A DNA stretch of 5,115 nucleotides from Planctomycetota bacterium (GTDB lineage: Bacteria; Planctomycetota; Planctomycetia; Isosphaerales; Isosphaeraceae): assembly GCA_021807585.1 (NCBI GenBank), contig JAKBCQ010000289.1, forward strand, positions 1-5,115, in the 5' to 3' direction. The translations under genes were made by a program, and so were the position numbers. The notes below the pieces were generated by a model. That model was given only the letters and a program-made list of their open reading frames with translations, had not been told where the DNA came from and made no database searches. Positions 1 through 5,115 of the stretch are shown here, one piece after another (position 1 is the first letter of the stretch; the number at the start of each line of letters is the position of its first letter).

Positions 1-245
1 ATCCGCGCGAGAAACTGCGCGGGATCGTGATCGCGCGGGTCGATATCCGCGGCATGACTTTCCGGTTGAATCACGAGATCGATCGCCCCCCAAATGGGTC
101 CAGGTTCCGCGCACTTGATGATTGCGGCGTCAACCAGAGAAGTATAACAACAATTCGCGCGAACCCGATGCGATGGACCGTGGCGTGCCGGGCCAACTGG
201 AACATTCGGCTGATGACGCTTAATTCTCCTCTGGTATCATCAAAG
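1..245. other. Unassigned sequence left of the transposase relic
   Basis: No gene can be assigned here. Two exactly antisense frames are open across about positions 3-140. The + frame runs in from the left edge and reads on without a stop into the transposase relic. The - frame (for example residues GPIWGAIDLVIQPESHAAD) runs out of the left edge. It has no ATG start, and its upstream stop lies near 235-240. Third-position GC is somewhat higher in the + frame, but the stretch is so rich in GATC-type palindromes that codon statistics favour neither strand clearly. It may be the broken end of a host gene next to an insertion element. I see no terminal inverted repeat that would mark the element boundary. 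Confidence 0.25.
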
Positions 246-598
246 ATGAATTCCGGGAGGACTTCGCACGAGCCGGGAGGGAGAGCGTCCCAAGTGGACC
301 GCCTCGGAGAAGCTCCGCATCGCGCTTGCTGGCATTCAGCCGCGCGTGGCGGTGTCGGATCGATGCCGCCGAGAAGAAGTTCCACTCGCTCTTTACTACG
401 TGTGGAAGAAGCGCCTGCTCAACTCGGCGAAGCGAATCTTTGACAACCGCTCCGGCAAGGAGGACGACTCCGACCGATTCCTCGAAAGAAGAGAATCGGA
501 GTCTAACGGACGCGATCGCCAAGATCACCGCGGAAAACCTCGATCTTAAAAAGGCTCGGGGCCTCGAGAATCACGACATACATCATCTTAAATGCTGA
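246..598 (+). pseudogene. Decayed IS3-family transposase OrfA (helix-turn-helix subunit), two frameshifts
   Basis: This is a remnant of the small DNA-binding subunit of an IS3-type transposase, which would bind the element's ends. The probable start is ATG at 246 (MNSGRTSHEPGG). Reading moves to the next frame near 276-283, giving the conserved block RPKWTASEKLRIALAGI, then VSDRCRREEV and YYVWKKRLLNSAKRIF, which is the typical helix-turn-helix layout of OrfA. A second shift occurs at about 484-487, where one extra A turns GAAGAAGAG into GAAAGAAGAG. The next frame then gives EENRSLTDAIAKITAENLDLKK, the usual C-terminal leucine-zipper-like helix, and stops at 598. No OrfB with a DDE integrase core follows. 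The family call comes from recalled similarity. The broken state is directly visible, so the product should be non-functional. Confidence 0.62.
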
Positions 599-1443
599 TG
601 TGAGATTGTATGAATGTGTAAAGGCTGAAACTCGAATCCGCCCTCGGGATCGGAACACGTCGCCGGCGCTCGCGATCTGACAATGGAGCGATTATCGTAG
701 GTTGCGAGAGGAAGCTGCGACCCGGAAAGCCGCATACCGGACATTCAGGATGTGTCGTCGGCTCGTTTCAGGCGGCATCATTTATGAAATCAATGACACA
801 ACCGCGCCGACGCAATCCACATCATAGCATTTTGTTTATATGAAATCCGACCAGGCGGATAAGCCGAAACGGACGAGACCTGAGTGTCGGCGTTCCGATT
901 TGTGCATGAGCCTCGGATCGTTCGCTGGGCGTTGATATCGCGGGGCTTGCGCTGAAGACAAAACCAATCGCATTTGAACAATCGCATTCATCATGGGGAC
1001 CCTGGGTGTCGCCCTCGAAATCGTCGATTCGATTGCGACGGATCCGAGTATTTACGTTTTCGATATTCAGCGGTTCGGACTGAACGCCGAATGTCGCATT
1101 CACTTACCTTGATCTTAGTTCCGGAAGCGCGAAATACGAGATAAGATTCTTCGTCGATACCTTCGGCGCGTCTGGAGCGCATCTTGCAGAACAGGGTTGA
1201 TAGGAAATACCGGACCAAAGCACAATTTAATGTATATGATAGTATTTCAATGCAATCTCATCGGTTACGAAGAATGCGATCGCTCGCTTCGGGCTGGTAA
1301 ACATTGCGGCTACAGAAGCGATTTGGACTAGTCTCGGAGAATGCGCAGATTAGAAGCAGGCCCGTGGAGGATCATAAATCGAATTACCAAGTCCGATAAG
1401 CCGATCTTGAAGTATAGAAAATGATTATACTGTACGTGACGAA
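599..1443. other. Gene-poor stretch, no supportable gene
   Basis: No frame on either strand over these 845 bases shows a recognisable protein, a good ribosome binding site with a start, or an RNA gene. Open frames on the - strand at 822-1103 and 991-1218 overlap each other and have random-looking composition. A 39-codon + frame at 993-1112 (starting MGTLGVALEIVDSIA) looks slightly protein-like but has no Shine-Dalgarno sequence. The part from about 1215 to 1440 is AT-richer than the rest. The position next to a dead transposase, with no OrfB remains, suggests eroded mobile or host sequence. Confidence 0.5.
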
Positions 1444-1450
1444 TCATTTT
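1418..1450 (-). terminator. AT-rich inverted repeat over the GNAT stop codon, possible terminator
   Basis: AAAATGATT (1418-1426) and AATCATTTT (1442-1450) are perfect 9-base inverted arms around a 15-base loop. The acetyltransferase stop codon (1446-1444) sits inside the first arm as read on the - strand. The - strand copy ends in TTTTC, so it could act as a weak terminator for that gene, and the symmetry would allow use from the other strand. The stem is mostly A-T pairs, which is poor for a classical rho-independent terminator, hence the modest confidence. Confidence 0.4.
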
Positions 1451-1932
1451 GAACTCGATTCACCGATTCGCTTTTCCATCCGATAATTGGTTAAAGTCTC
1501 ACCATTGATTGTGACGTTCTGTGTGGTAATAACTTGGAAGCCACCACGTTCGAACGACGGCCGAGCAGTAATGCTTGCTTCGGTATACAGTCGATCAAGG
1601 CCGCTATGATTTGCAGCTTTCTCGATATGATCAAGTAAAGTGCGTGCGATACCTTTCCGTTGATGTTCGGCATGAACATAGAGCATATCGATGTGGCCGT
1701 CAGACTCAAGATCGACAAAACCGGCGATCTGTCCGTTGATTTCAGCGACCCATGTCTGTTTGGAGGCGCGGCGTCGAGCAAAGACTTCCGGATCAATTTC
1801 ATCGGGCGCCCACGCGAGAACTTGGCTAGCGCTGTAGTCTCTTAGCGCCGTAGTACGGATCGCGCCGCGAAATAAGTCGATGAGAGCGGTAACGTCATCG
1901 GGGCGATATTCACGAATTCTAATATCAGGCAT
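1444..1932 (-). CDS. GNAT-family N-acetyltransferase, YafP-like
   Basis: This is a complete 162-residue GNAT acetyltransferase, which would move the acetyl group of acetyl-CoA to an amine on an unknown substrate in the cytoplasm. The N-terminal strand and first helix are IRIREYRPDDVTALIDLF (5-22). The central motif A is IDMLYVHAEHQRKGIARTLL (81-100), in which QRKGIA (91-96) is the acetyl-CoA pyrophosphate loop (Q/R-x-x-G-x-A/G). Motif B is ASITARPSFERGGF (119-132), with the Phe and Gly typical of the family. Length and order match E. coli YafP and its relatives. The ATG at 1932 is the natural start, directly before the first beta strand, though its ribosome binding site is weak (GGA about 9 bases upstream). 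It stands alone on this strand, with no antitoxin-like partner next to it. Its region lacks the CGATCG hexamer common elsewhere in the window, so it may have been acquired separately. The family is certain; the substrate is unknown. Confidence 0.9.
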   Translation of the reverse strand: MPDIRIREYRPDDVTALIDLFRGAIRTTALRDYSASQVLAWAPDEIDPEVFARRRASKQTWVAEINGQIAGFVDLESDGHIDMLYVHAEHQRKGIARTLLDHIEKAANHSGLDRLYTEASITARPSFERGGFQVITTQNVTINGETLTNYRMEKRIGESSSK

Positions 1933-1972
1933 AATCTAAATCCATACTGTTAAGAATGCGATGATGCTGAAT

Positions 1973-1996
1973 CAAGGGATCCCTTGTCGATATCGA
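1973..1996. promoter_or_regulatory. Two adjacent perfect palindromes upstream of the GNAT gene, possible operator
   Basis: CAAGGGATCCCTTG (1973-1986) is a perfect 14-base palindrome. It is followed directly by TCGATATCGA (1987-1996), a perfect 10-base palindrome. They lie 41-64 bases upstream of the acetyltransferase ATG, where a dimeric repressor or activator could bind. A loose promoter (TTGATT, 17 bases, TAACAG on the - strand) would overlap the 14-base palindrome. No regulator gene is visible nearby, so the role is inferred from symmetry and position only. Confidence 0.35.
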
Positions 1997-2060
1997 TTCG
2001 ATGAGGGTATATTACTCTTTCGTGGGCGCGATTCTACGTGACTTTGATTGACGAATCTAA

Positions 2061-2303
2061 TGGAAGAGCCTCACTCTGATCGGGCAAATAAGGAACATCA
2101 AATTTCATGAAGCCGAGCAACTCTTCGCGTCTAACCTACCGACACTTGGGCGAGTCCCCTCTGGACAAAATGCTATGGGTTATCGAAACCATAATGGACT
2201 CCCCGTGAATGAAACCGCGGAGAGTTACGCGGTTCTCTCGGAGCAGTACCCCGGAACCAATCATGAGCTTACCGCGAATCCACGCCGATGTCATCAATCT
2301 TGA
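2061..2303 (+). pseudogene. Unrecognised open frame, probably a gene fragment
   Basis: This frame is open from the stop before 2061 to TGA at 2301-2303, about 80 codons. It has protein-like composition, with stretches such as FHEAEQLFASNLPTLG and NETAESYAVLSEQYPG. The only ATG is at 2175, which would give a 42-residue peptide without a convincing ribosome binding site. I do not recognise a family. The next open frame (2263-2559) overlaps its end in the neighbouring reading frame, so the two may be halves of one gene split by a frameshift near 2260-2300. It could also be chance coding bias. Confidence 0.25.
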
Positions 2304-2559
2304 TCCGGCGCTTGAGCTTGAGTCGATTGACTGCATTGATCTCAACGTCTCTCAGCCCAGACTCCAAACTCCACCGAGCGATTTCTATATCCTCCGAGAG
2401 AACTTCGCTCAAGGGGCCATTTCGATTGAAACGCTCCAGTCGGAGCCGGGTTATGTCGGGGAGATATCGGCCGCGGAGGATCTCCGGCGGGCGAGTCCAA
2501 TCACAGAGCTCAGAGAATTCGAAATCACCGATCGGAAGCGAGGGTTAAGCGACGATTGA
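2263..2559 (+). CDS. Hypothetical small acidic protein (possible 3' half of a broken gene)
   Basis: ATG at 2263 opens a 98-codon frame ending in TGA at 2559 and beginning MSLPRIHADVINLDPALELE. The frame is open further upstream to an ATG at 2209, but that part (MKPRRVTRFSRSS) looks like the shadow of the better frame on top of it. A weak GGAA lies about 9 bases before 2263. The predicted protein is rich in Asp, Glu, Leu and Ile (residues such as LELESIDCIDLN and ETLQSEPGYVGEI). It has no membrane segment, signal peptide or motif that I recognise. Codon first positions are purine-rich, as in real genes. It points away from all nearby genes. It may be a genuine small gene, the second half of a gene whose first half is the frame ending at 2303, or non-coding. 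Confidence 0.3.
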   Translation: MSLPRIHADVINLDPALELESIDCIDLNVSQPRLQTPPSDFYILRENFAQGAISIETLQSEPGYVGEISAAEDLRRASPITELREFEITDRKRGLSDD

Positions 2560-2653
2560 TCGTATCTGTGGGGACTCTCCTGGAGTCATTCCGATCGGCG
2601 CCGGTTTCGAATCGACCGAAGATCGCATCAGCTCGATTCAAATACACTGAAGT

Positions 2654-3001
2654 TTAAGAATCGGGGCGCCCAGGTTTTTTTCGTCGATGGGGAGTTTTCT
2701 CATCCGGATCGGACGATTTGAGCATCGTCTCAACGATCCCTTTTTGGATGAGCAAAGCAATCCAATCCGATTGACTTATTCGACACAGAACGAATTCCAT
2801 GAACTGAGACTTGGTGAGATGAAGCTGTTCGGGAACGTAATCGTGCGGGAGATCTTTTTTCGAACCGCGTCGAATTCCGAATTGCGCAATTAATTTATTT
2901 TCATAAAAGATTTTGGCTATATCGTGCTTGGCGCCCGGGATGATCGTCGCCGACAGTTTCTTTGCGGCCTTTTCGGCGTGATCCTTGGTGATTTTCGCCA
3001 T
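2654..3001 (-). CDS. HicA-like small partner protein of a HicB-like gene, 115 residues
   Basis: This is the last gene of the three-gene operon. ATG at 3001 follows the TGA of the HicB-like gene with no gap, and a strong GGGAGG lies 5 bases before it, so the two proteins are probably made in coupled fashion. The core (about 5-90) reads as helix, beta strands, helix: DHAEKAAKKL, then KHDIAKIFYENKLIAQFGIR, then the conserved-looking GSKKDLPHDYVPEQLHL, and SQSDWIALLIQKGI. His26, His53 and His61 are candidate functional residues. Small size, basic charge and place beside a HicB-like gene resemble HicA-type mRNA interferases, but the classical HicA G-S-H-H motif is absent, so a toxin role is inference. 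The tail (RRKKPGRPDS, 106-115) resembles an AT-hook and is encoded over an A7 run. It could instead be an uncharacterised partner with no toxicity. Confidence is high that it is a gene and moderate on the family. Confidence 0.72.
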   Translation of the reverse strand: MAKITKDHAEKAAKKLSATIIPGAKHDIAKIFYENKLIAQFGIRRGSKKDLPHDYVPEQLHLTKSQFMEFVLCRISQSDWIALLIQKGIVETMLKSSDPDEKTPHRRKKPGRPDS

Positions 3002-3559
3002 TCAGGCCTCCCGGGATCGTTGAATCAAATTGAACAGAATTGTTTTCTGCTTGAGAATCGCCGGGCCGAGCGAATCATCGTCCATCGACTCGAATTCTCG
3101 ATAAACCGTCAAAATAAGATCCTTGAGATTTTCGATCGCCTCATGCATTGTTTCTCCCGACGATCCAAGATTGGCTTCGGGAAACGACGCGATGTAGCCG
3201 TTCTCGACCTGGGTGAGAACAACATTCAATGGTGTAGATAACTTAAAAAGCTCTGGCGCAAATGTAACAATCGGTGAAGCGAAAGGTATTGCTTTTGTAT
3301 GTTCAATTATATTGAGTATTTGATTGATCGATTTTTTTAGATCGGAAACGTCACGTTCGATCGCCTCGACCCTCGCTTTCACGAGCAATTCCGATAGATC
3401 GATCTCCCACCCGGGTTTCGGAGGCATTATACCGGTTTTCGTTTCAGAGGCGGAGCCCCGCCGATTTTGCCCGAACGGACGTTTATCTCGGCGGGGTCCT
3501 ACTTCAACCGAGTCGTCGTTGCGATGAATCGCCGGAGGAAAAAACTTACTAATACTCAC
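3002..3559 (-). CDS. Coiled-coil protein with C-terminal HicB-like domain, 185 residues
   Basis: The C-terminal part (about 108-180) looks like a HicB-type antitoxin domain: STPLNVVLTQVENGYIASF, then PEANLGSSGETMHEAIENLK and a long helix to FNLIQR. HicB proteins fold like RNase H without its activity and bind a HicA partner, which here would be the gene starting immediately after the stop. Residues 56-88 (ELLVKARVEAIERDVSDLKK onward) form a likely coiled coil for dimer formation. The start is GTG at 3559, chosen for the GGGAG 8 bases upstream and the 3-base gap after the preceding stop. An internal ATG at residue 45 (MPPKPGWEIDL) has no ribosome binding site but marks where protein-like sequence begins. 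Residues 13-44 are Arg/Gly-rich and coded by a GC-rich hairpin segment, probably an insertion. No DNA-binding helix-turn-helix or ribbon-helix-helix is evident, unlike many HicB antitoxins, so it may not self-regulate. Confidence 0.72.
   Translation of the reverse strand: MSISKFFPPAIHRNDDSVEVGPRRDKRPFGQNRRGSASETKTGIMPPKPGWEIDLSELLVKARVEAIERDVSDLKKSINQILNIIEHTKAIPFASPIVTFAPELFKLSTPLNVVLTQVENGYIASFPEANLGSSGETMHEAIENLKDLILTVYREFESMDDDSLGPAILKQKTILFNLIQRSREA
3007..3012 (-). promoter_or_regulatory. Shine-Dalgarno GGGAGG of the HicA-like gene
   Basis: GGGAGG ends 5 bases before ATG 3001 and lies inside the last codons of the HicB-like gene. It fixes the start and supports translational coupling with that gene. 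Confidence 0.75.
3449..3499. repeat. GC-rich nested inverted repeats inside the HicB-like gene
   Basis: GGCGG (3449-3453) and CCGCC (3458-3462) form a 5-base stem with a 4-base loop. The overlapping CCCCGCCGA (3456-3464) pairs perfectly with TCGGCGGGG (3488-3496) across a 23-base loop. The two stems share bases and cannot form together. The segment codes the Arg/Gly-rich N-terminal stretch of the HicB-like protein and differs from the surrounding AT-richer coding sequence. It looks like a small interspersed palindromic element inserted in frame, or an RNA structure over the early part of the mRNA. Confidence 0.45.
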
Positions 3560-3562
3560 GTG

Positions 3563-4081
3563 TTATTCTCCCAATATCAACACCTTGAACGCCGAATCAA
3601 AAATGCGATACGCTTCGGAAAAAAAATTCTCGTCGATATCTAGAAAATACTCCGATGTTAATGTTATTTGAACATTATCCGCATCATCGTCAAGATTCCA
3701 ATCAATCGATTGTACGGGAGATCCCTCGATACGATACCGACCTCCCGCTGCGGTGATCGATGCGTCTCCTTTCGCAACGCTGAAAAATGCGGAACGGATC
3801 AGTCCATTGCCGGGTAGTTTGTCTCTCGGAACGAGGTAATACCCGGCGAAGTGTACCGTCGCTTTCGCTCCTCGGAAATCGTTCAACATTTTTTGGATCT
3901 CTTCGATCGTCGAATTGACGACGGGAGCAGCTTCGCCGAGCGATTTAACTTTATAGAGATCTAAATGCAAATGATTCGGATCCTCGCCTCCGAGCTCAAG
4001 ACGGACCGAATGAACGACCTTGCCTCTGGTAAACTCCGCGATCCTTTCTCGATCGAGCCGAGACCGATCGGAGATCTTCAT
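3563..4081 (-). CDS. Unknown protein, first gene of the HicB-like operon, 172 residues
   Basis: I do not recognise this family. The start at ATG 4081 is chosen because AGGAG lies 6 bases before it. Longer frames from ATG 4105 or 4171 have no ribosome binding site. The protein begins MKISDRSRLDRERIAEFTRG. It continues with a strand-rich section (VVHSVRLEL, HLHLDLYKV), a helix (NSTIEEIQKMLNDFRG, 56-71) and a beta-rich middle (ATVHFAGYYLVPRDKLPG, RSAFFSVAKGDASITAAGG). The acidic IDWNLDDDADNVQITL (126-141) and a final helix (NFFSEAYRIFDSAFKVLIL) follow. There is no signal peptide or membrane helix, so it is probably cytoplasmic. It is followed after 3 bases by the HicB-like gene, whose ribosome binding site lies in its last codons, so the three genes should be made together. 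Its job may be tied to the pair, for example as a third component or a target-related protein, but nothing in the sequence shows which. Confidence 0.72.
   Translation of the reverse strand: MKISDRSRLDRERIAEFTRGKVVHSVRLELGGEDPNHLHLDLYKVKSLGEAAPVVNSTIEEIQKMLNDFRGAKATVHFAGYYLVPRDKLPGNGLIRSAFFSVAKGDASITAAGGRYRIEGSPVQSIDWNLDDDADNVQITLTSEYFLDIDENFFSEAYRIFDSAFKVLILGE
3568..3572 (-). promoter_or_regulatory. Shine-Dalgarno GGGAG deciding the GTG start of the HicB-like gene
   Basis: GGGAG lies within the final codons of the upstream gene, 8 bases before GTG 3559. It supports the non-ATG start over the internal ATG at residue 45, which has no such site. Confidence 0.6.
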
Positions 4082-4087
4082 GATAGA

Positions 4088-4092
4088 CTCCT
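4088..4092 (-). promoter_or_regulatory. Shine-Dalgarno AGGAG deciding the start of the first operon gene
   Basis: AGGAG lies 6 bases before ATG 4081. The upstream in-frame ATGs at 4105 and 4171 have nothing comparable, so translation most likely begins at 4081. I see no convincing -35/-10 pair in 4093-4260. Confidence 0.65.
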
Positions 4093-4264
4093 GATCATCG
4101 GCCATAAATCGCCCGCAGGCGACGATTCCTAAACAATAACGATTTATCAAATTAGGGAAATTGAAAGCCATATTGTCGACTCGAAAAACAACTCATTCTG
4201 TTCATCTCGCTAACTTACTCCACGACTGCGATTGATGCAAGCCGACCCGATTTCATGATCGATC

Positions 4265-4281
4265 GACGACGAACCGTCGTC
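4265..4281. repeat. Perfect 7-base hairpin between the glycosidase gene and the operon
   Basis: GACGACG (4265-4271) and CGTCGTC (4275-4281) form a perfect stem with a 3-base loop. It lies 44-60 bases beyond the glycosidase stop on the - strand. It could help end that transcript, but no T-run follows on either strand, so it is not a standard rho-independent terminator. Confidence 0.4.
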
Positions 4282-4324
4282 TTCGACTCGGATCGGAATT
4301 CGATCGTGCGGAGGCTCGTCGATT

Positions 4325-5115
4325 TCAAGGATTCATATTCGCGAGCGGAATCAGCCTTACGGGACCTAAAAGACCCGACGGACGAATCGGCTTCTTCGAA
4401 GCGTCGAACGGCTTATAATCAAGATTCACAAAATTGATCTCATGAAATGACTTCCAATCCACTCCGCGACGGTCGAGATCGGCGATCCGGTTCGCGGCGA
4501 GATTCGTCGCCTCGATTTCGAGCGCGTTCTTGCCCGGCGTCAACGCGTCGTTCGCGAAATCGACGTGAAACGGCGCTGCGAACAACGTTCCAAGCGATCG
4601 TCCGTTGAGCCGAACCCGCGCGCTCTCGCACACGCGTCCCAGATCGAGCCTCCACGCGTCGGCGGTCCGATCGGGACGGTCGAACTCGATGCGATAAACC
4701 GCGGTTCCGGCAAACCGCTTGGCCTCGGGATCCGCCGAATCGGTCCACGAGCCGAGCGATTTCGTCTCGAATTCCTTCGGCAAAACGGGTCCGCCGTCGA
4801 TAAACTTCGCCTTCCATGTTCCTTCGATCGCGATCGGATCGCCGGCGATCTTTTGATATTTCCAGGGCGCGGCTTCGATCGCTCGGTCTCGGAACGCGCG
4901 CAACACAAGCGATTCTCCCGGCGCCATTTGCAAATAAACCTGCGCGGCGCCCTCGGCCGAGTTTCGGATCGCCGCCAATCCCGAGCGTTCCTCGATCATC
5001 GGATCGAGCAAAACCGCGGATCGCGCAGTGACAGCGAGCGGAACCCACGCCGATATCTCATGATCGCTTCGATTGACAAGAAAATAATCATAGCCAAGAT
5101 CATGAACGCGTCGAA
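4325..5115 (-). CDS. C-terminal part of a GH106-like alpha-L-rhamnosidase (5' end outside window)
   Basis: These are the last 262 residues of a large glycoside hydrolase that would release alpha-L-rhamnose from plant or algal polysaccharides. The frame stays open to the right edge (first full codon 5113), with residues such as YDYFLVNRSDHEISAWVPL joining the rest. A start inside the window is therefore not needed, and the apparent TTG at 5011 is internal. The end carries a beta-sandwich, galactose-binding-like module: GTWKAKF (98-104), FAGTAVYRIEFD (134-145), ARVRLNGRSLGTLFAAPF (165-182), ATNLAANRIADLDRRGVDW (202-220) and PSGLLGPVRL (245-254). This order is typical of the C-terminus of GH106 and related planctomycete-type glycosidases. 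The catalytic barrel and any signal peptide lie outside the window. Stop TGA is at 4327-4325. Codons are GC-rich in the third position and CGATCG is frequent, unlike the acetyltransferase region. The family is likely; exact substrate and subfamily are inference. Confidence 0.8.
   Translation of the reverse strand, partial: RRVHDLGYDYFLVNRSDHEISAWVPLAVTARSAVLLDPMIEERSGLAAIRNSAEGAAQVYLQMAPGESLVLRAFRDRAIEAAPWKYQKIAGDPIAIEGTWKAKFIDGGPVLPKEFETKSLGSWTDSADPEAKRFAGTAVYRIEFDRPDRTADAWRLDLGRVCESARVRLNGRSLGTLFAAPFHVDFANDALTPGKNALEIEATNLAANRIADLDRRGVDWKSFHEINFVNLDYKPFDASKKPIRPSGLLGPVRLIPLANMNP

Noticed and set aside
1444..1932. The acetyltransferase as a toxin of the TacT/AtaT type
   Set aside because: No ribbon-helix-helix antitoxin gene lies next to it, and its sequence is closer to the YafP branch.
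2600..2640. Possible tRNA T-arm (sequence like GTTTCGAATC)
   Set aside because: No acceptor stem, anticodon arm or D-arm can be fitted around it.
2560..2653. Terminator after the HicA-like gene
   Set aside because: Only a 5-base stem (GACTC/GAGTC near 2574-2588) with no T-run is present, and it lies about 65 bases past the stop.
2687..3241. Open frames on the + strand across the operon
   Set aside because: They are antisense shadows of the HicB-like and HicA-like genes and have no ribosome binding sites.
3563..4171. Start of the unknown operon gene at ATG 4171 or 4105
   Set aside because: Neither has a ribosome binding site, while ATG 4081 has AGGAG at ideal spacing.
4325..5011. TTG at 5011 as the start of a complete 228-residue protein
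   Set aside because: The same frame stays open to the right edge with family-like residues (YDYFLVNRSDHEISAWVPL), so the TTG is internal and the gene is cut by the window.
4440..5048. Long Arg-rich open frame on the - strand
   Set aside because: It is the out-of-frame shadow of the glycoside hydrolase gene, with extreme Arg content and no family features.
1..5115. CRISPR array or tandem repeats
   Set aside because: I found no regularly spaced direct repeats anywhere in the window.

Overview
The window is bacterial DNA of mixed quality: tightly packed, clearly coding sequence in the right half and decayed or gene-poor sequence in the left half. I tentatively place it in Planctomycetota or another bacterium with large, sugar-degrading, repeat-rich genomes. 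The reasons are the C-terminal part of a GH106-like alpha-L-rhamnosidase, a HicB-like/partner gene pair of a type I have seen in such genomes, and relics of an IS3-type transposase. This placement rests on recall of protein families and was not tested by any search.

Layout. Positions 1-245 hold only antisense open frames that cannot be assigned. Positions 246-598 are a decayed IS3-family orfA-type transposase gene on the + strand, broken by two frameshifts, with no orfB. Positions 599-1443 contain no supportable gene. Positions 1444-1932 (- strand) encode an intact YafP-like GNAT N-acetyltransferase. An AT-rich inverted repeat lies across its stop codon, and two adjacent perfect palindromes lie upstream of its start. 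Positions 2061-2559 (+ strand) hold two overlapping open frames that look like a small unknown gene or the wreck of one.

Positions 2654-4081 (- strand) form a compact three-gene operon. Transcription order is an unknown 172-residue protein, a 185-residue protein with a coiled coil and a HicB-like domain, and a 115-residue basic-tailed partner. Each gene has a good Shine-Dalgarno sequence, and the gaps between genes are 3 and 0 bases. The last two genes have the layout of a toxin-antitoxin-like pair; the first is the least understood member. This operon is the part of the window most likely to be a poorly described system.

Positions 4325 to the right edge (- strand) are the 3' end of the glycoside hydrolase gene, which is cut by the window. 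It ends 243 bases before the operon start, and the gap holds a short perfect hairpin.

The hexamer CGATCG is very common at both ends and absent from about 1283 to 3132. The acetyltransferase region therefore differs in base habits from the genes to its right.
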